64,000 nt of DNA, from positions 78,896,832 to 78,960,831 of the forward strand of contig CM043960.1 in assembly GCA_014529385.2 (NCBI GenBank). Reading direction: 5' to 3'. This document shows positions 23,336-33,459 of the stretch, one piece after another. Position 1 is the stretch's first letter. Each line of letters begins with the position of its first letter. Position numbers and translations under genes: made by a program. A model generated the notes under the pieces. The model did no database searches. It was not told where the DNA came from and worked only from the letters and a program-made list of their open reading frames with translations. This DNA is from Adiantum capillus-veneris (taxonomy: Eukaryota; Streptophyta; Polypodiopsida; Polypodiales; Pteridaceae).

Positions 23336-23353
23336 TGGTGCCCCCACTGAGGA
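23336..23353 (+). other. Primer-binding site shared with E7 and E10
   Basis: TGGTGCCCCCACTGAGGA, three bases after the LTR end. The same sequence follows the LTR in E10 and, on the minus strand, in E7. I could not match it to a specific tRNA from memory. Confidence 0.7.
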
Positions 23354-23404
23354 GGGCTACACAGACCTTCAGTCCACAAGCAATGAAGATGTACAATCTA
23401 CAAC

Positions 23405-24373
23405 ATGGACGAATGGCGTGAGGAGTTTGCAAATTGGAGAACAGAAGAGGAGGAGGCTTTAGAGGCCTTAAAAGCTTTCATCGAGGTCTTGTTACCATGT
23501 TGCAGTGTCATTGAAATTCAAGAAGTAAGTTCTTCTACATGCCTTGTTCGTGATCGTCGCCAACGAAGGAGAGTAAGAAGAAGAGCTTGATATACCTCTC
23601 CTCTCAACCTATGAGTGCTCCAGAAACCTCCAACGCACACGAGCTTGAAATATTCTACATCAACATACACGAAGGTACTGTGACACACATTAACGGAAGA
23701 GAAAGCATCACCAGACCTCTGTTTCTTGAGGAGCCGACTAAGAGGAGGAAGATCACCTCTACACCTAAGTGGCCCAAGGCCGCAGCGCGTGCTCAAGCGT
23801 AAGGTAACATTTGGGTTAATCTCATTAATAAGGGATTACATGACCACTACAGGCAAGAAAAATGCTAGTGAGCAACCAACTTCAACCTCCAACTTGCAAC
23901 CACGACTCTCACCCCTAAATCCTCCTGAAGCAAAGAGGTGAAGGCTTGCCTACAAGATTGCCTCCCGTCTGCGAGTGCTCCCAGTGCACTTTGTGAATCC
24001 AGACACCACCAATCCCAAGCCAACCTCCTGTCCATGTGAAGATCACTTTGGGTATTGTCCAAAGTGCTTTGGAGACCGGGTGAAAAGCCTCCCTACCCTA
24101 CCTTTGCTGCTAATTTTCAAGAAGTTATCTCAATCTAAGGAAACTATCTTAGTTGATGATGTGTTGCACATTAATGGTGTCACTTTCATTCGTCATGCTG
24201 AGTATGCTAATAGCATCCAATTGTTGCTTGCTAAAAGGCTCAGCATTGTACAAAGTGTTGCCATCACGCCTTACGTCTTCACAGATGCATCAGGAAGAGT
24301 CGAAGTGATCCGAGGTGCTGACCTTCTGTGGCTGATCAGGCTCATTGGTCCCAAGGTGGTGCAACTAAGCTAG
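23405..24373 (+). pseudogene. E6 pre-gag ORFs, conserved in E10
   Basis: Three plus-strand frames upstream of gag (23405-23590, 23587-23802, 23975-24373) have close counterparts in E10 at 51595-51780, 51777-51992 and 52165-52563. The first is short and acidic then basic (DRRQRRRVRRRA). The third, 132 aa, has a CxxHFGYCPKC-like Cys/His cluster and ends RGADLLWLIRLIGPKVVQLS. In E10 an additional frame at 51979-52164 connects the second and third. Some Tat/Ogre elements carry an uncharacterised ORF before gag, and this may be that ORF, divided by frameshifts or introns. Function unknown. Confidence 0.55.
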
Positions 24374-24509
24374 GCTCTTGTGGCAAAGAATAGCCCTGTT
24401 GTTTGGAGCCGAGAGACTTGGGGAAATCTTGCGCTCTCCTCATCCTGTCATTCTACCCTTACTAGACTATTACCATTCCTTTGATGTGTCGATCTTCATC
24501 CTATTTTGA
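24372..24509 (+). pseudogene. Conserved pre-gag module (E6 copy)
   Basis: In this frame: LLWQRIALLFGAERLGEIL, then RSPHPVILPLLDYYHSFDV, SIFILF and a stop. Two related modules occur in the E7 leader (39154-39372 and 39394-39606, minus strand) and one in E10 (52562-52699, with an internal TAG). The frame differs from the preceding 132-aa ORF. Unknown function; see findings. Confidence 0.6.
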
Positions 24510-24600
24510 GCTAAGTTGTGCTAAAGCTCCAAATTATAATTATCATACTCTATTTTAAAATAAATTGGAGCTGTTTGTGTAATTGTTTACTCTCTCACTT

Positions 24601-26697
24601 ATGGCCTTCCCTAATTTTTATGGTAAGCCTGGGGAGGTTGCTCCAGACTTTTTGGATAATTTGGAAATGGCCTTTCTGGTATCGGGAAGGGATGACGAAG
24701 CTACTAAGTTAAGGGCCTTTCCTTTGGTCTTGAGGGAAGGTGCAAAATTATGGTATCAAAATTTGGCACCTGAAGAAAGAAGAGACTGGTAGTCCTTAAA
24801 GATGGCCTTCATCGAAGAATTTCGCCGCCATGAGCCTCCAGAGGACATATGGAGACAGCTCTTAGAGCTACGCCAAACATCACCCAATGACTATAGAAGC
24901 TATGAAGGAAAGTTTTCCAACCTGTGGGAGAAATGGTGTGCATCACTAGGTGAAGGAGAAAGGGCGCCAGAATGCCTAAAGAAGGACTGTTTCCTGGCAA
25001 GTCTTTACCCCATCCTTCGAGAAAAGGTAAAAGGTAAATTCCCAGATACCTTTGATAAAGCTATGACTTATGCAAGGGAGAGGGATAGGAAGTTAAAATT
25101 CCAAGCTCAACTACAAGGGGGAATGGAGCCTCCACCGCTAGCTCAACCTACGGCAAGGGTAGTAGCAGGGACAGGAGCAACAAACCAAGAGTCCTCTCAA
25201 CAAGAATTTCTTCAACAAATCACCAATCAACTAGAGAGCCTGTCCATCAATCTGGTTCAAGGTGTAAGGGCTCCCCAGCCAGGAAATGAACGAAATAGAC
25301 AAGAAGGACAAAGGCAAGCACGTGAGTACATTTGCTACAACTGTGGAGAGGTAGGTCACGGCATGTATTATTGCCCCCATCCACGACGCTATCAAGGAAA
25401 TGGTAATCAAAGACGGCCTCCTTGCCAGCAAGTCACTCCTCCTCGAGCTAGGCCACTAAATGGACAAAATGCACACGTGGCTCCACCAATCCAAATATTG
25501 AGACCCCCTCCTCCACCACCACAAGCACCAGCAAAGATCCCTCCACTACCATCGGGAGGGGAGAACAGGGCTGTTGCTGTCATAAGTCTTGACAGTGGTA
25601 AGGATAAAGGGAAAGAAAAAATGGAGGAAGCTGTTGCCATGCCAATAAAGAGAGTTAGGAGACAAAGAACTGATGAAATGGAAGCTTCAGAGCCGGATAA
25701 AGGGAATGAGGGTTCCTCCCAAGTGATAGGAGACAAGAAAAGGAAGAGTAGGTCAAGGAGGCACATAGGAGTAGAAGACTTTCCACTTGGGGTAGGATCC
25801 ATACCTTACGACCTGGTAGCAGATGTGAGTAAGCAAGGACCAAAGATTTCATGGCAGCAACTCCTCCACCTTTCCCGAAAGATGCGTAGAACCTGGTCTA
25901 AGATGGCCAGCACTAGGAGGGCTAAGGCAAAGTCAGTTGGGTCTATTAGTGCAAGAGGCATGAAGGATATCGTGCCAGTCATTGATGCAGAGATTAAGAG
26001 TCAGCGAGTCTCCAATGTGTACGTAGATGGTGGAGCCGAGATTTGTGTTATGAAAGAGAAATTAATGCACAGGTTGGGTTTGGAAGTAAACGAGCAAACT
26101 TCCTTACAAGCTAAGATGGCAAATAATGTAAGGGTGGCTTGTGTGGGAAAGGTTAATGGAGTGAAGGTTTCAGCTTTTGGTGTGGCAATCTCAATTGATG
26201 CTTATGTGATCCCAACTAAGGGGCAGTGCTATCCGCTAATCCTTGGAAGACCTTGGCTTATGGCTATGAAAGCTAGGCAAGATTGGGAGACAGGTTCCCT
26301 TGAGTTACGACCAAATCATAAGGTAGGTGGCAAGCAACAAAAAATAGTGTATGACATGAAGCAGGGTAGACAACAAGACCTAGAGATGGAGACTTCTATG
26401 GATGAATGGAGCACAAGCAGCTGCTCTTCATCTAAGGATGAGTCATCTGAGGAGGATGCTAGCTCTTTGGAAGTCATGGGTATAATACTGCGAAACCCAG
26501 AAGGAGAAGGTGGTCAAGACTCTCTAAACAAGGAAGAAGCCACAAGCTTAGAGGAGATGCTAGCTAAGGACCTACTAGAAGAAGAGAGAGAACCCTATTT
26601 GCAAGTACTAAAGAAGCATGCTGGCCTCTTTATAACTGATTACGAGCACATTAAAGGAGTGACGGTAACCCAACACCATATCCAATTAGAGGAAGGT
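24601..26697 (+). pseudogene. E6 gag and protease, one in-frame stop
   Basis: Starts at ATG 24601 (MAFPNFYGKPGEVAPDFLDN). TAG at 24790-24792 interrupts the frame where E10 has GAG (Glu), and reading continues in frame. Gag capsid region (LRQTSPNDYRSYEGKFSNLW) is followed by a Gln/Pro-rich part and a CCHC knuckle CYNCGEVGHGMYYC at about 25333-25374. A Lys/Arg-rich linker leads to a retropepsin with active site VDGGAE (Asp at 26026) and late motif LILGRPWLMAMK. The last residues shared with E10 are HHIQLEEGA at about 26697. Gag would form particles; the protease would cleave the polyprotein. Confidence 0.88.
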
Positions 26698-27456
26698 GCC
26701 GTCAACCTTGTTGGTGATGAGGTATTTGCACAGGTTGAAGCTCTAGTAGGTTATGTTTCTGAGTATAAAGAGATGGTTGTGGAGACGTTTACAGAGGGTT
26801 TGGATACAGGTTTGCTTGGCTATGCAGCAAGTGGAGGCAAATGGCAGGGTCTTGCTATGTTATGTGATGCTATGGATACATGTGTTATTGGAGGTTGCTT
26901 TACATATATTTTGGTGTCAATGGCGAGGTTTTTTTGAAGTGGACTATACCATGGAGGGTTCTGTAGCAGATGGTAGGATAGTTGCTTATGATTGAGGTTT
27001 CTCAAGTGATGGCAAGTATGCTTATAGTGGACACGAAGGATTATGGATGCAGGGTGACGAAGCTCCGTGCTATAAAGAGCTGGAAGGGTGGCCTGTCTAT
27101 TGGCCTACAAGTGCAAAGGAAGGCTTGGATATACATGTTTTACAGGTTGATGGCAATGAGAAATGCTTTACTTTTGATCCAGGTGGATTCTACACCATGC
27201 GTGGGGGAGCTTTGAGCTTTCCATTTGACCCTGGAGGGTGATGCAGTAGCAGATGCTTTTTTCTCTATCTCTATCCTATCTATATAGCCACTATACTATC
27301 ATTCTTCTTATACAGTCTATAGCTCTATGTTATATAATTCTCTCTATACAGTCATCTTTTACCTAAATAATACTATGGTTGAGCATGAATGCTCAACGAG
27401 GGGTTGGGCAAAAAAAAAAAAAAAAAGAAGGAAAAAAAGAGAAGAAAAAAAGAAAA

Positions 27457-27634
27457 AAAGAGAATGCTACCAGTGAAAGCGGATATTGACAATGGATGGG
27501 GTATGGCTTTCAAGGGTCTAGGAGACCAGTTGTTAGTCATGGATGGATACAATTATTCATTAGAAAGGACTAAACAGGGTGCATCAGCCAAGAAAGCAGT
27601 AACATGGAAAATTCAATTGGTACCAGGTGGGTAA
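27457..27634 (+). pseudogene. Possible F-box/kelch protein fragment captured in E6
   Basis: In frame: LPVKADIDNGWGMAFKGLGD, then QLLVMDGYNYSLERTKQGAS and AVTWKIQLVPGG, then a stop. Plant F-box/kelch proteins of the SKIP11 type have, in their last kelch repeat, a stretch like LPxxA...NGWGxAFxxxGxxLLVIGG, which this matches position by position. The second Gly of the usual IGG is altered (MDG). No F-box or other kelch repeat is evident. This is recognition by pattern, not by search, and no splice sites were established. Confidence 0.45.
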
Positions 27635-27696
27635 GTATTCAAGAGAACCCTATTGTAGCACAACCTACAGCTAGAGGCATCAAATACCTCTAGCTT

Positions 27697-27704
27697 AAGG
27701 GGGA
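27697..27704 (+). other. Polypurine tract of E6
   Basis: AAGGGGGA, eight bases before the 3' LTR start (CGTCTATA lies between). Confidence 0.75.
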
Positions 27705-27712
27705 CGTCTATA

Positions 27713-29228
27713 TGATGCATGGTTTTTAGGACCCCTTCTGAAGATGCAATAAAGGCACAGCCAGTTGTTGGGGAGATGAGGATACTGTAGTCCAAGGGAT
27801 CTCGAAAGAGAAGAAAAATCTACTTCACAAGCACCAAAGAGTAAAAAGTGCCATGGACAGAAGATACGTGGGAACGAGCTCTTATGCATGTCTACAACCT
27901 ATATCTTACAGAATAGCCCATTCTAGGTGTGAATTTCTAATGAAATTTACACGAGGATGTTCGTGTGGACTCACAGCACAGCATACTCTGTTTTCACTTT
28001 TTTATCGACAGTAAATATATTTTACCACAGTAAATATTTTTTACCTACAGTAAATATTTTTCACCTACATGGTAAATACAAATCACTTTTTACCTACAGT
28101 AACTTTTTTTACCCATGGTAAATATTTTTTACTGCACCATAAGTATTTGGTAGGTAACAGTTCACTGTTACTAGAAGCAGTGATTGGGCATCAACAATGC
28201 AGTTACAGGAGGAGAAAAGGGGAAAATCTTATGGTAAAGGTGAGTCAACAGGGATAAAGACTTTTGAGTTGAAAAGAGACATGCTGATTTTTTCAAAGAA
28301 CACATGTCAAAAGAAGCCATGGTTGAGGATTTTTTGAGAATTTGATATTCAGGAGGACCCAGCAGGTCCCCCCCTGACATGTGCAGAACCTCCAGTTTCA
28401 ACAGCCACCTACCTGCTCTTAAATGCTGGTCAAGGCCTTATCCCCATGTGTCACAATCAGAAAAATCAGCATTTACCCTCCCCTCTCACATCACTCTAGA
28501 GAATATCTTGATGGTGACATATCAGGTGACCTCAATCCGTTGACCACCCTAAGCAAAAAGTAACCCCAATCAACGGATTTAAGCATGTTTATCCCTAATC
28601 CTAAACCCTCTCAGAAACCTATATAAGGAGGCCTTCTCTCACTCAAAACCAACACTTCACCCCCTTCACCAAGCAATGAAGCTATGACGACATTGCTCAC
28701 AACGAGGAGCTATGGATGGAGCTCCACTCTCTCTCCCTCTCTCTCTCTCCCTCTAGTATGCTACATTACTAGTCCTAAAACCTAAATAAGGAGTCTTCTC
28801 TCATGCTCCATGGCCACCATCCTCGCCATCATTCTCTAAGGTATTGATGTGTTGCTAGTAGGATCATACCTACTTGCTGGGTTGATTGTTTTTTTGACAA
28901 GGGATTATGCCATCCTTGGCTTGCTTCTCTATATCTTTGTTATGTATGATCAGATGCCGTTGTATTGTTAAGCTGATGTCTTGTGTATATATATGCTACA
29001 TAAGGTCCCTAAGCTTGGTTTCTATGTGTTTTGCCATATGTTTTGATGCCATCATAATGCCAGAAGTCTCACTTGCCTATGTGCACTATGTGTGAGGTCC
29101 CTAAACCTCTTAATTTAGGGTGGTGCCCCCCTTTGTTTTGTTCTTTGCTTGTTTGCATGAGGCGTGGTTTGTGGAGTGTGCACAAGTACAGAGGCCACCC
29201 GATTGCATTGCTCTTTTTCCCACTCTCA
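27713..29228 (+). repeat. E6 3' LTR
   Basis: 1516 bp, closely matching 21818-23332 with scattered substitutions and a few small indels. AGGCA follows directly. Confidence 0.93.
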
Positions 29229-29343
29229 AGGCAAAGGGGTTTTTCCTGCTACATGCATTGCCATGTACACCTGGGAGTGCACGTATGTGTCTACCCATAT
29301 AGGATTTGACCAATAAAGACGAGATTTTGACCCGGTGGTCCTG

Positions 29344-29379
29344 ATCTCCGTACACCTCTCGACCGAGGTGTACGGAGAT
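29344..29379. repeat. 15-bp perfect hairpin in CACTA 5' region
   Basis: ATCTCCGTACACCTC, loop TCGACC, GAGGTGTACGGAGAT. The same hairpin is present in the inverted copy at about 49696-49731. It lies between the CACTA left arm and the TNP2 start. Confidence 0.8.
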
Positions 29380-29463
29380 TGGGCAAGACTAGAGAATGCG
29401 AGGTAGTTTACATTGTGAGGAGTATATATATATATATTAAAACAACATTCATAATCATTGTAG

Positions 29464-30746
29464 ATGGCAACGTCATCAACTAACATGGAGGAAAAGATTG
29501 CATGCTCGTGCACGCTCTGCAAGTATCAAATCCTGCGCAAGTGGAGGATATGTAATGAGCATGTACACAAGTACGGAGAGTTTGCTAGAGAAACCGTACA
29601 GAATCTGCGATACGACTCCTACGGCTCTTCAGTCAGTGTACGGGTGGTCAGATGCAAGCGTCACTGCTTTGTTTAGGTAGGTAGTTTACAAAAGAGATTT
29701 TCCTATTGCAACAGTGATGTGCTCGGAGAGCTTTTTAATTTAATGTGGCTTAAATAGGTTATTGCAGGAGAAACTTCTCCCGGCTGGCAATGAAATGCCC
29801 CCCTTCAGGCCAGACGCAAAGCAACTTCTGACCTCATCTAGCTTGGACTACAACAAGATTCATGCATGTCCAAATGATTGCATTCTTTTTTGCAATGAAA
29901 TCGTAGATTGTCTGTCATGTCCTAAGTGCGGAGCAATGCACTACAAACAAGATGCAGTTGGCGAGACAGTGCCAGCTAAATTGTTGCGGCATTTTCCTAT
30001 TATTCCTAGGATAAAAAACATGTTTCGTTGTGGTTCCATTGCAAAGTTGATGCGGTGGCATTCTACGAATAGATCCACTGACGCAACATTTAGGGTGCCC
30101 GCTGATTCGAAGGCTTGGAGGCACATTGAAGATACATGGCCACATTTTAAGAGTGAAACACGCAATTTGCGTTTGGGCATGGCAATGGATGGACTCAATC
30201 CATTTGGCTTGAGAAGGTCATCATGGAGCACTTGGCCTGTGTGCCTTATCAATTACAACCTCCCACCGTGGCTTGCTATCAAGAAGGGTCATTTGATTTT
30301 AAGCTTGATTGTACCTGGTAAGTTCAAGGCAAAAAACATGGATGTTTACCTAGCTCCACTAGTTGACGAGCTCTAGGAGTTATGGCATGGGATCGACATA
30401 GCAGATGTGGTTGAACGAGTAGGACAACAGCATGCAAGGATCCATGGACTTCTTATGTGGACTATGCATGATTGGCTAGGATACGGAGAAGCTTCTGGTA
30501 ATGGTTATTGATTTACAAAATTCTCGCTATTCGCATGCCCTTTGCCTTGGCCTGATTCATGCTTTGATATATGCAGGACTAACAACTTCGGGATACAATG
30601 CATGTCCAATTTGCGGGCAGTCTTTGGATGTGCGCTATTCTACCTCTCTTCGAAAGACAATTTATCAAGGCCACCACCGTTATCTTCCAGATGGCCATCA
30701 CTTGCGCGAAGGCTAGCTTGGTCGCGTCGAATGTCGTCCTATGCAT
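29464..30746 (+). pseudogene. E5 TNP2 transposase, 5' part (broken by E7)
   Basis: Starts with MATSSTNMEEKIACSCTLCK, with the zinc-like CxCxxC...H pattern (EHVHKYGEF) of the transposase-associated N-terminal domain. The next exon (about 29762-30490) has CPNDCILF, LSCPKCGA, RWHS and the transposase core AMDGLNPFG...STWPV, then NYNLPPWL and MDVYLAPLVDEL. A TAG at 30374-30376 follows where CAG (Gln) is expected, and reading continues ELWHGID. A probable intron ends at TATATGCAG near 30573, followed by ACPICGQSL and GHHRYLPDGHHLR with another TAG at 30714-30716. E7 is inserted at 30746/30747. TNP2 proteins cut and move CACTA elements; this copy is dead. Confidence 0.88.
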
Positions 30747-31005
30747 TGAGGCGGTCCGGGGCGGGCAACAAGAAGAGCAACCTCTAGACACCCTTCAAGG
30801 CTCCCGTGATGCTGAATGGGGCTGGGGCACAACACAACACAAACCAAAACAACAAACCCACAGCCAAATCCCAACTACACAAGGGGCACCACCTAGTTTA
30901 AGAGCGAACTAGAACGCAAAAGAGGAGAATCGTTAGAGCAACCCACAAACAAGCAAGTAATTTACACTAACCCTAACACCAATGGAACACTCTCACACAC
31001 TAAAG

Positions 31006-31007
<2 letters not shown>

Positions 31008-31078
<71 letters not shown>
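31008..31078. repeat. (GA)n microsatellite in E7 3' LTR
   Basis: About 70 bases of GA, CT on the element's sense strand. Counterpart at about 39945-40011 in the other LTR. Confidence 0.95.
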
Positions 31079-31081
<3 letters not shown>

Positions 31082-31711
31082 TGCTCGGGCTGCTTTGAAA
31101 CGTATCGGCAATGATCAAGCAAACACAACTATATATTTAAGAAAGAGAGAGAAAGGGGGAGGGGATGCTTGTTGCATTAATACCTTCTTACAAATCTGTC
31201 ATGACAAATCAAAGTGAAATTAGTATTTGTTCAACATAGCTTGCGTAAATTTCACCACAACACATCACAAGAAAAGCCACCCCAATCACTGTCTTAAAGC
31301 CAGGGGAGTCCTCTCCACCCTGTCGCCCTCTTACAGTATGACAACACCAGAGACAAGCTATCAAGAACTTAACAAAAAACACCACGACACTTATGCATCA
31401 TTGTTTTCCATTACTTCACGTTGGAAGGGAGACAAAATATCCAAGCTTAGTCCAAATCCACCCTCCTTGATTCAACAAATGTTGGGCTTACACTAGTAGG
31501 AGAAATGATAGATTTCCTACTCTCAATTGAATGATCAATCTCTCTCTTACAATGGCATAGAGTTCCCTTGCTAATCCCCTATTACAACACATGCACATGC
31601 ATAAGACAATGAGCTTCCACTCAAGAGCTCCTTCTAGAGAGGTTCAGCTTGGCTTCTCAAGCTATAGCATAGTGCTCTTGCTTATGGCTCCCCCTTTTTG
31701 TGCTAGCTACA

Positions 31712-31725
31712 CCCTCCTTTTATAG
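31712..31725 (-). promoter_or_regulatory. TATA box in E7 3' LTR
   Basis: Sense strand CTATAAAAGGAGGG. Counterpart near 40669-40682 in the 5' LTR, where it would drive the genomic RNA. Confidence 0.65.
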
Positions 31726-33435
31726 CAATTTTGAAGGCTAGGGTTACTCCTCTAACCATGGTTGGGTTAGATTTTCAGCAATTTATCTAATTTCTTTTGC
31801 TTGGAATTATCAAGAAGTTGGTGGGGAAAGAGAGAGGAGAGAAATGGAGGTGATAGGACTTTTCATAGTGGGTTAGTGTTAGTAGAGTTAGTATTAATTT
31901 ACAAATGGAATTGGATATTTACAATGGGAGTATCCATGTAGGATACAAATAAGGAAGAAAAACTCTTAAGAGGTAAGAAAAGGTGGATTTCTTACAAGGT
32001 TGATGCTCCAAGTGTCTTGAGTAGGGCCAATTTTGACGCTTGTTGACGGTCCTCTAGCTTTGACGGTACATTTTTTCTCCACTCTTGACCTTCCTTGAGA
32101 GAAAAGGTAATTGAAGCTGAGTAATCAACCACCATGATGCTGTCTTTTAAGAGAAGAGACTGAATTTTGTGGTTTTTTTGAAAGATATGGGTAATTTGGA
32201 GGAGGAAAAATGAGACTAGGTGGTCAATTTTGGAATGGAATTGTGTGTGGGAGGTATGAGTTCACCATGGTTTCTCTTATTCTTCAAGGTTGAGGAGAAG
32301 GTGAGTAGGGTGCAGAGAGGAGGGGTGAGAGAGGTGGGGATGATGAGTGGAGAAGTGTGTGTGAAAGAGAAAAATGATAAAGTGGAAGAGAGAGTGTGGC
32401 TGCATAACATGGGAAAACTGGGGTCCACTAATAAAATCATAGCTCACAGCTCGTAGCTCAAACAAATATGAAAAAATTTAAGGCAAAAGTTCAGCCCACG
32501 AGCTACAACGTTTGTTTGTATCACCTTTTCAAATTCAGAGAGCAAGTGAACTTTAAAAATTCAGCAAAACCGACCATTTTTTTCCACTGCACAAGGTCCT
32601 TGTGGGGTCCTTCTTTGGATGATTCTTTTGAATACCTCCAAGAGTGAGCCCTCCATAGTGCATGTATGCATGCCACCTACCCTTGACCTTATTTGGTAGG
32701 TCTATAATTGAAGATATTGTTGAGATCATGATATAAGTGAATAGTACAACTAAGAAAATCAAATATTGAGGGGTCTAAAAAATATGTACATGTCAAATAT
32801 AAATAATATAGGTGGAAAAATATAAAGGGGTCAAAATAAATCTCTCTCATTATAAGTCTACCATAAAAAGATGAATATTTTTGGTGGTCTAATTTATGAG
32901 AGTAATAGAGAATATATGTAGGAAGGAAAAAATCACAATAGTGAAAAAAATATACACATAAATAGAACTAGTTTTTTTGGATTTTTGTCGAGATGGAGTT
33001 ACACCAAAAATAAGAGAAGCTTGTATGAAATTATTTTTATATGGAATAAAGAGTATGCAAAATGATAAGAAAAAATATGGTAATGGTGAGTCAATGTACA
33101 TAGCATAAATAACACACCATAGGTAGAAATATTTAAATAAATACCCTAATAATTATGAAAAATCCTTTTATTTAGGCCCTATATACAATGAAATATTTAC
33201 ACACAAATGGGCCATAATGTACTTATAATTTTTATTTTTTTTATTTTTTTTGGCTCAACTAGCCCAATGACTAGCTAATTGAGGGTTTTTTAAGAAGATA
33301 TGGGAAAAGTCCCGTGACTCACGCACGCCTATGTACAGTGAAATGGTAGGGATAGCCACAGTGTTTGGGTGATTTTGGTAGGGTGAGGTAACTCACTCTG
33401 GCAATTACAAAGAGCCGAAAAACGGCTATCATTAG

Positions 33436-33445
33436 CCCTCCCCCT
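33436..33445 (-). other. Polypurine tract of E7
   Basis: Sense strand AGGGGGAGGG, four bases before the 3' LTR start TGATAGCC. Confidence 0.8.
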
Positions 33446-33459
33446 GGATGATGGTATAT

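Larger units (their letters stand above)
26698..27712 (+). other. Foreign or unique segment replacing RT to integrase in E6
   Basis: After 26697 the sequence no longer matches E10. Coding-like frames follow. One runs to 26937 and ends FTYILVSMARFF. Another, about 26930-27243, reads with one TGA through DYTMEGSVADGRIVAYD, GHEGLWMQGDEAPCYKELEG and FTFDPGGFYTMRGG. 27244-27388 is AT-rich and non-coding. An A-rich purine tract lies at 27410-27456, followed by a kelch-like ORF (27457-27634). The E6 polypurine tract and 3' LTR follow. It may be captured host DNA, a separate insertion or the normal 3' region of this subfamily; E10 is truncated before the equivalent point. Confidence 0.6.
21818..29228 (+). 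mobile_element. E6: Tat-type Ty3/gypsy element lacking RT to integrase
   Basis: Two LTRs of 1515 and 1516 bp (TGATGCATGG...CTCTCA) flank an internal region of 4.4 kb. The 5-bp target duplication AGGCA is perfect (21813-21817 and 29229-29233). A primer-binding sequence follows the left LTR and a polypurine tract precedes the right one. The internal region has pre-gag ORFs, gag and protease closely matching E10, then departs from E10 at about 26698, before RT. RT, both RNases H and integrase are absent, replaced by about 1 kb of other DNA. The element can only have moved with enzymes supplied in trans, for example by an E10-like copy. The LTRs differ at scattered positions, so the insertion is not brand new. 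Confidence 0.92.
30747..33431 (-). repeat. E7 3' LTR
   Basis: 2685 bp, lacking about 20 bases that the other LTR has near 40275-40295. GA tract about 31008-31078. TATA box on the minus strand near 31712-31725. The sense-strand start forms an AGCCG/CGGCT hairpin. Confidence 0.95.

Noticed and set aside
23520-23800. Splice donor-like GTAAGT at 23525 and GGTAAC near 23803 as an intron joining pre-gag frames
   Set aside because: Plausible, but no matching acceptor gives one clean frame in both E6 and E10.
32216-32465. ORFs on both strands inside the E7 LTR, repeated at 41173-41458
   Set aside because: Conservation between the two copies follows from LTR identity; no start context or protein-like frame bias.
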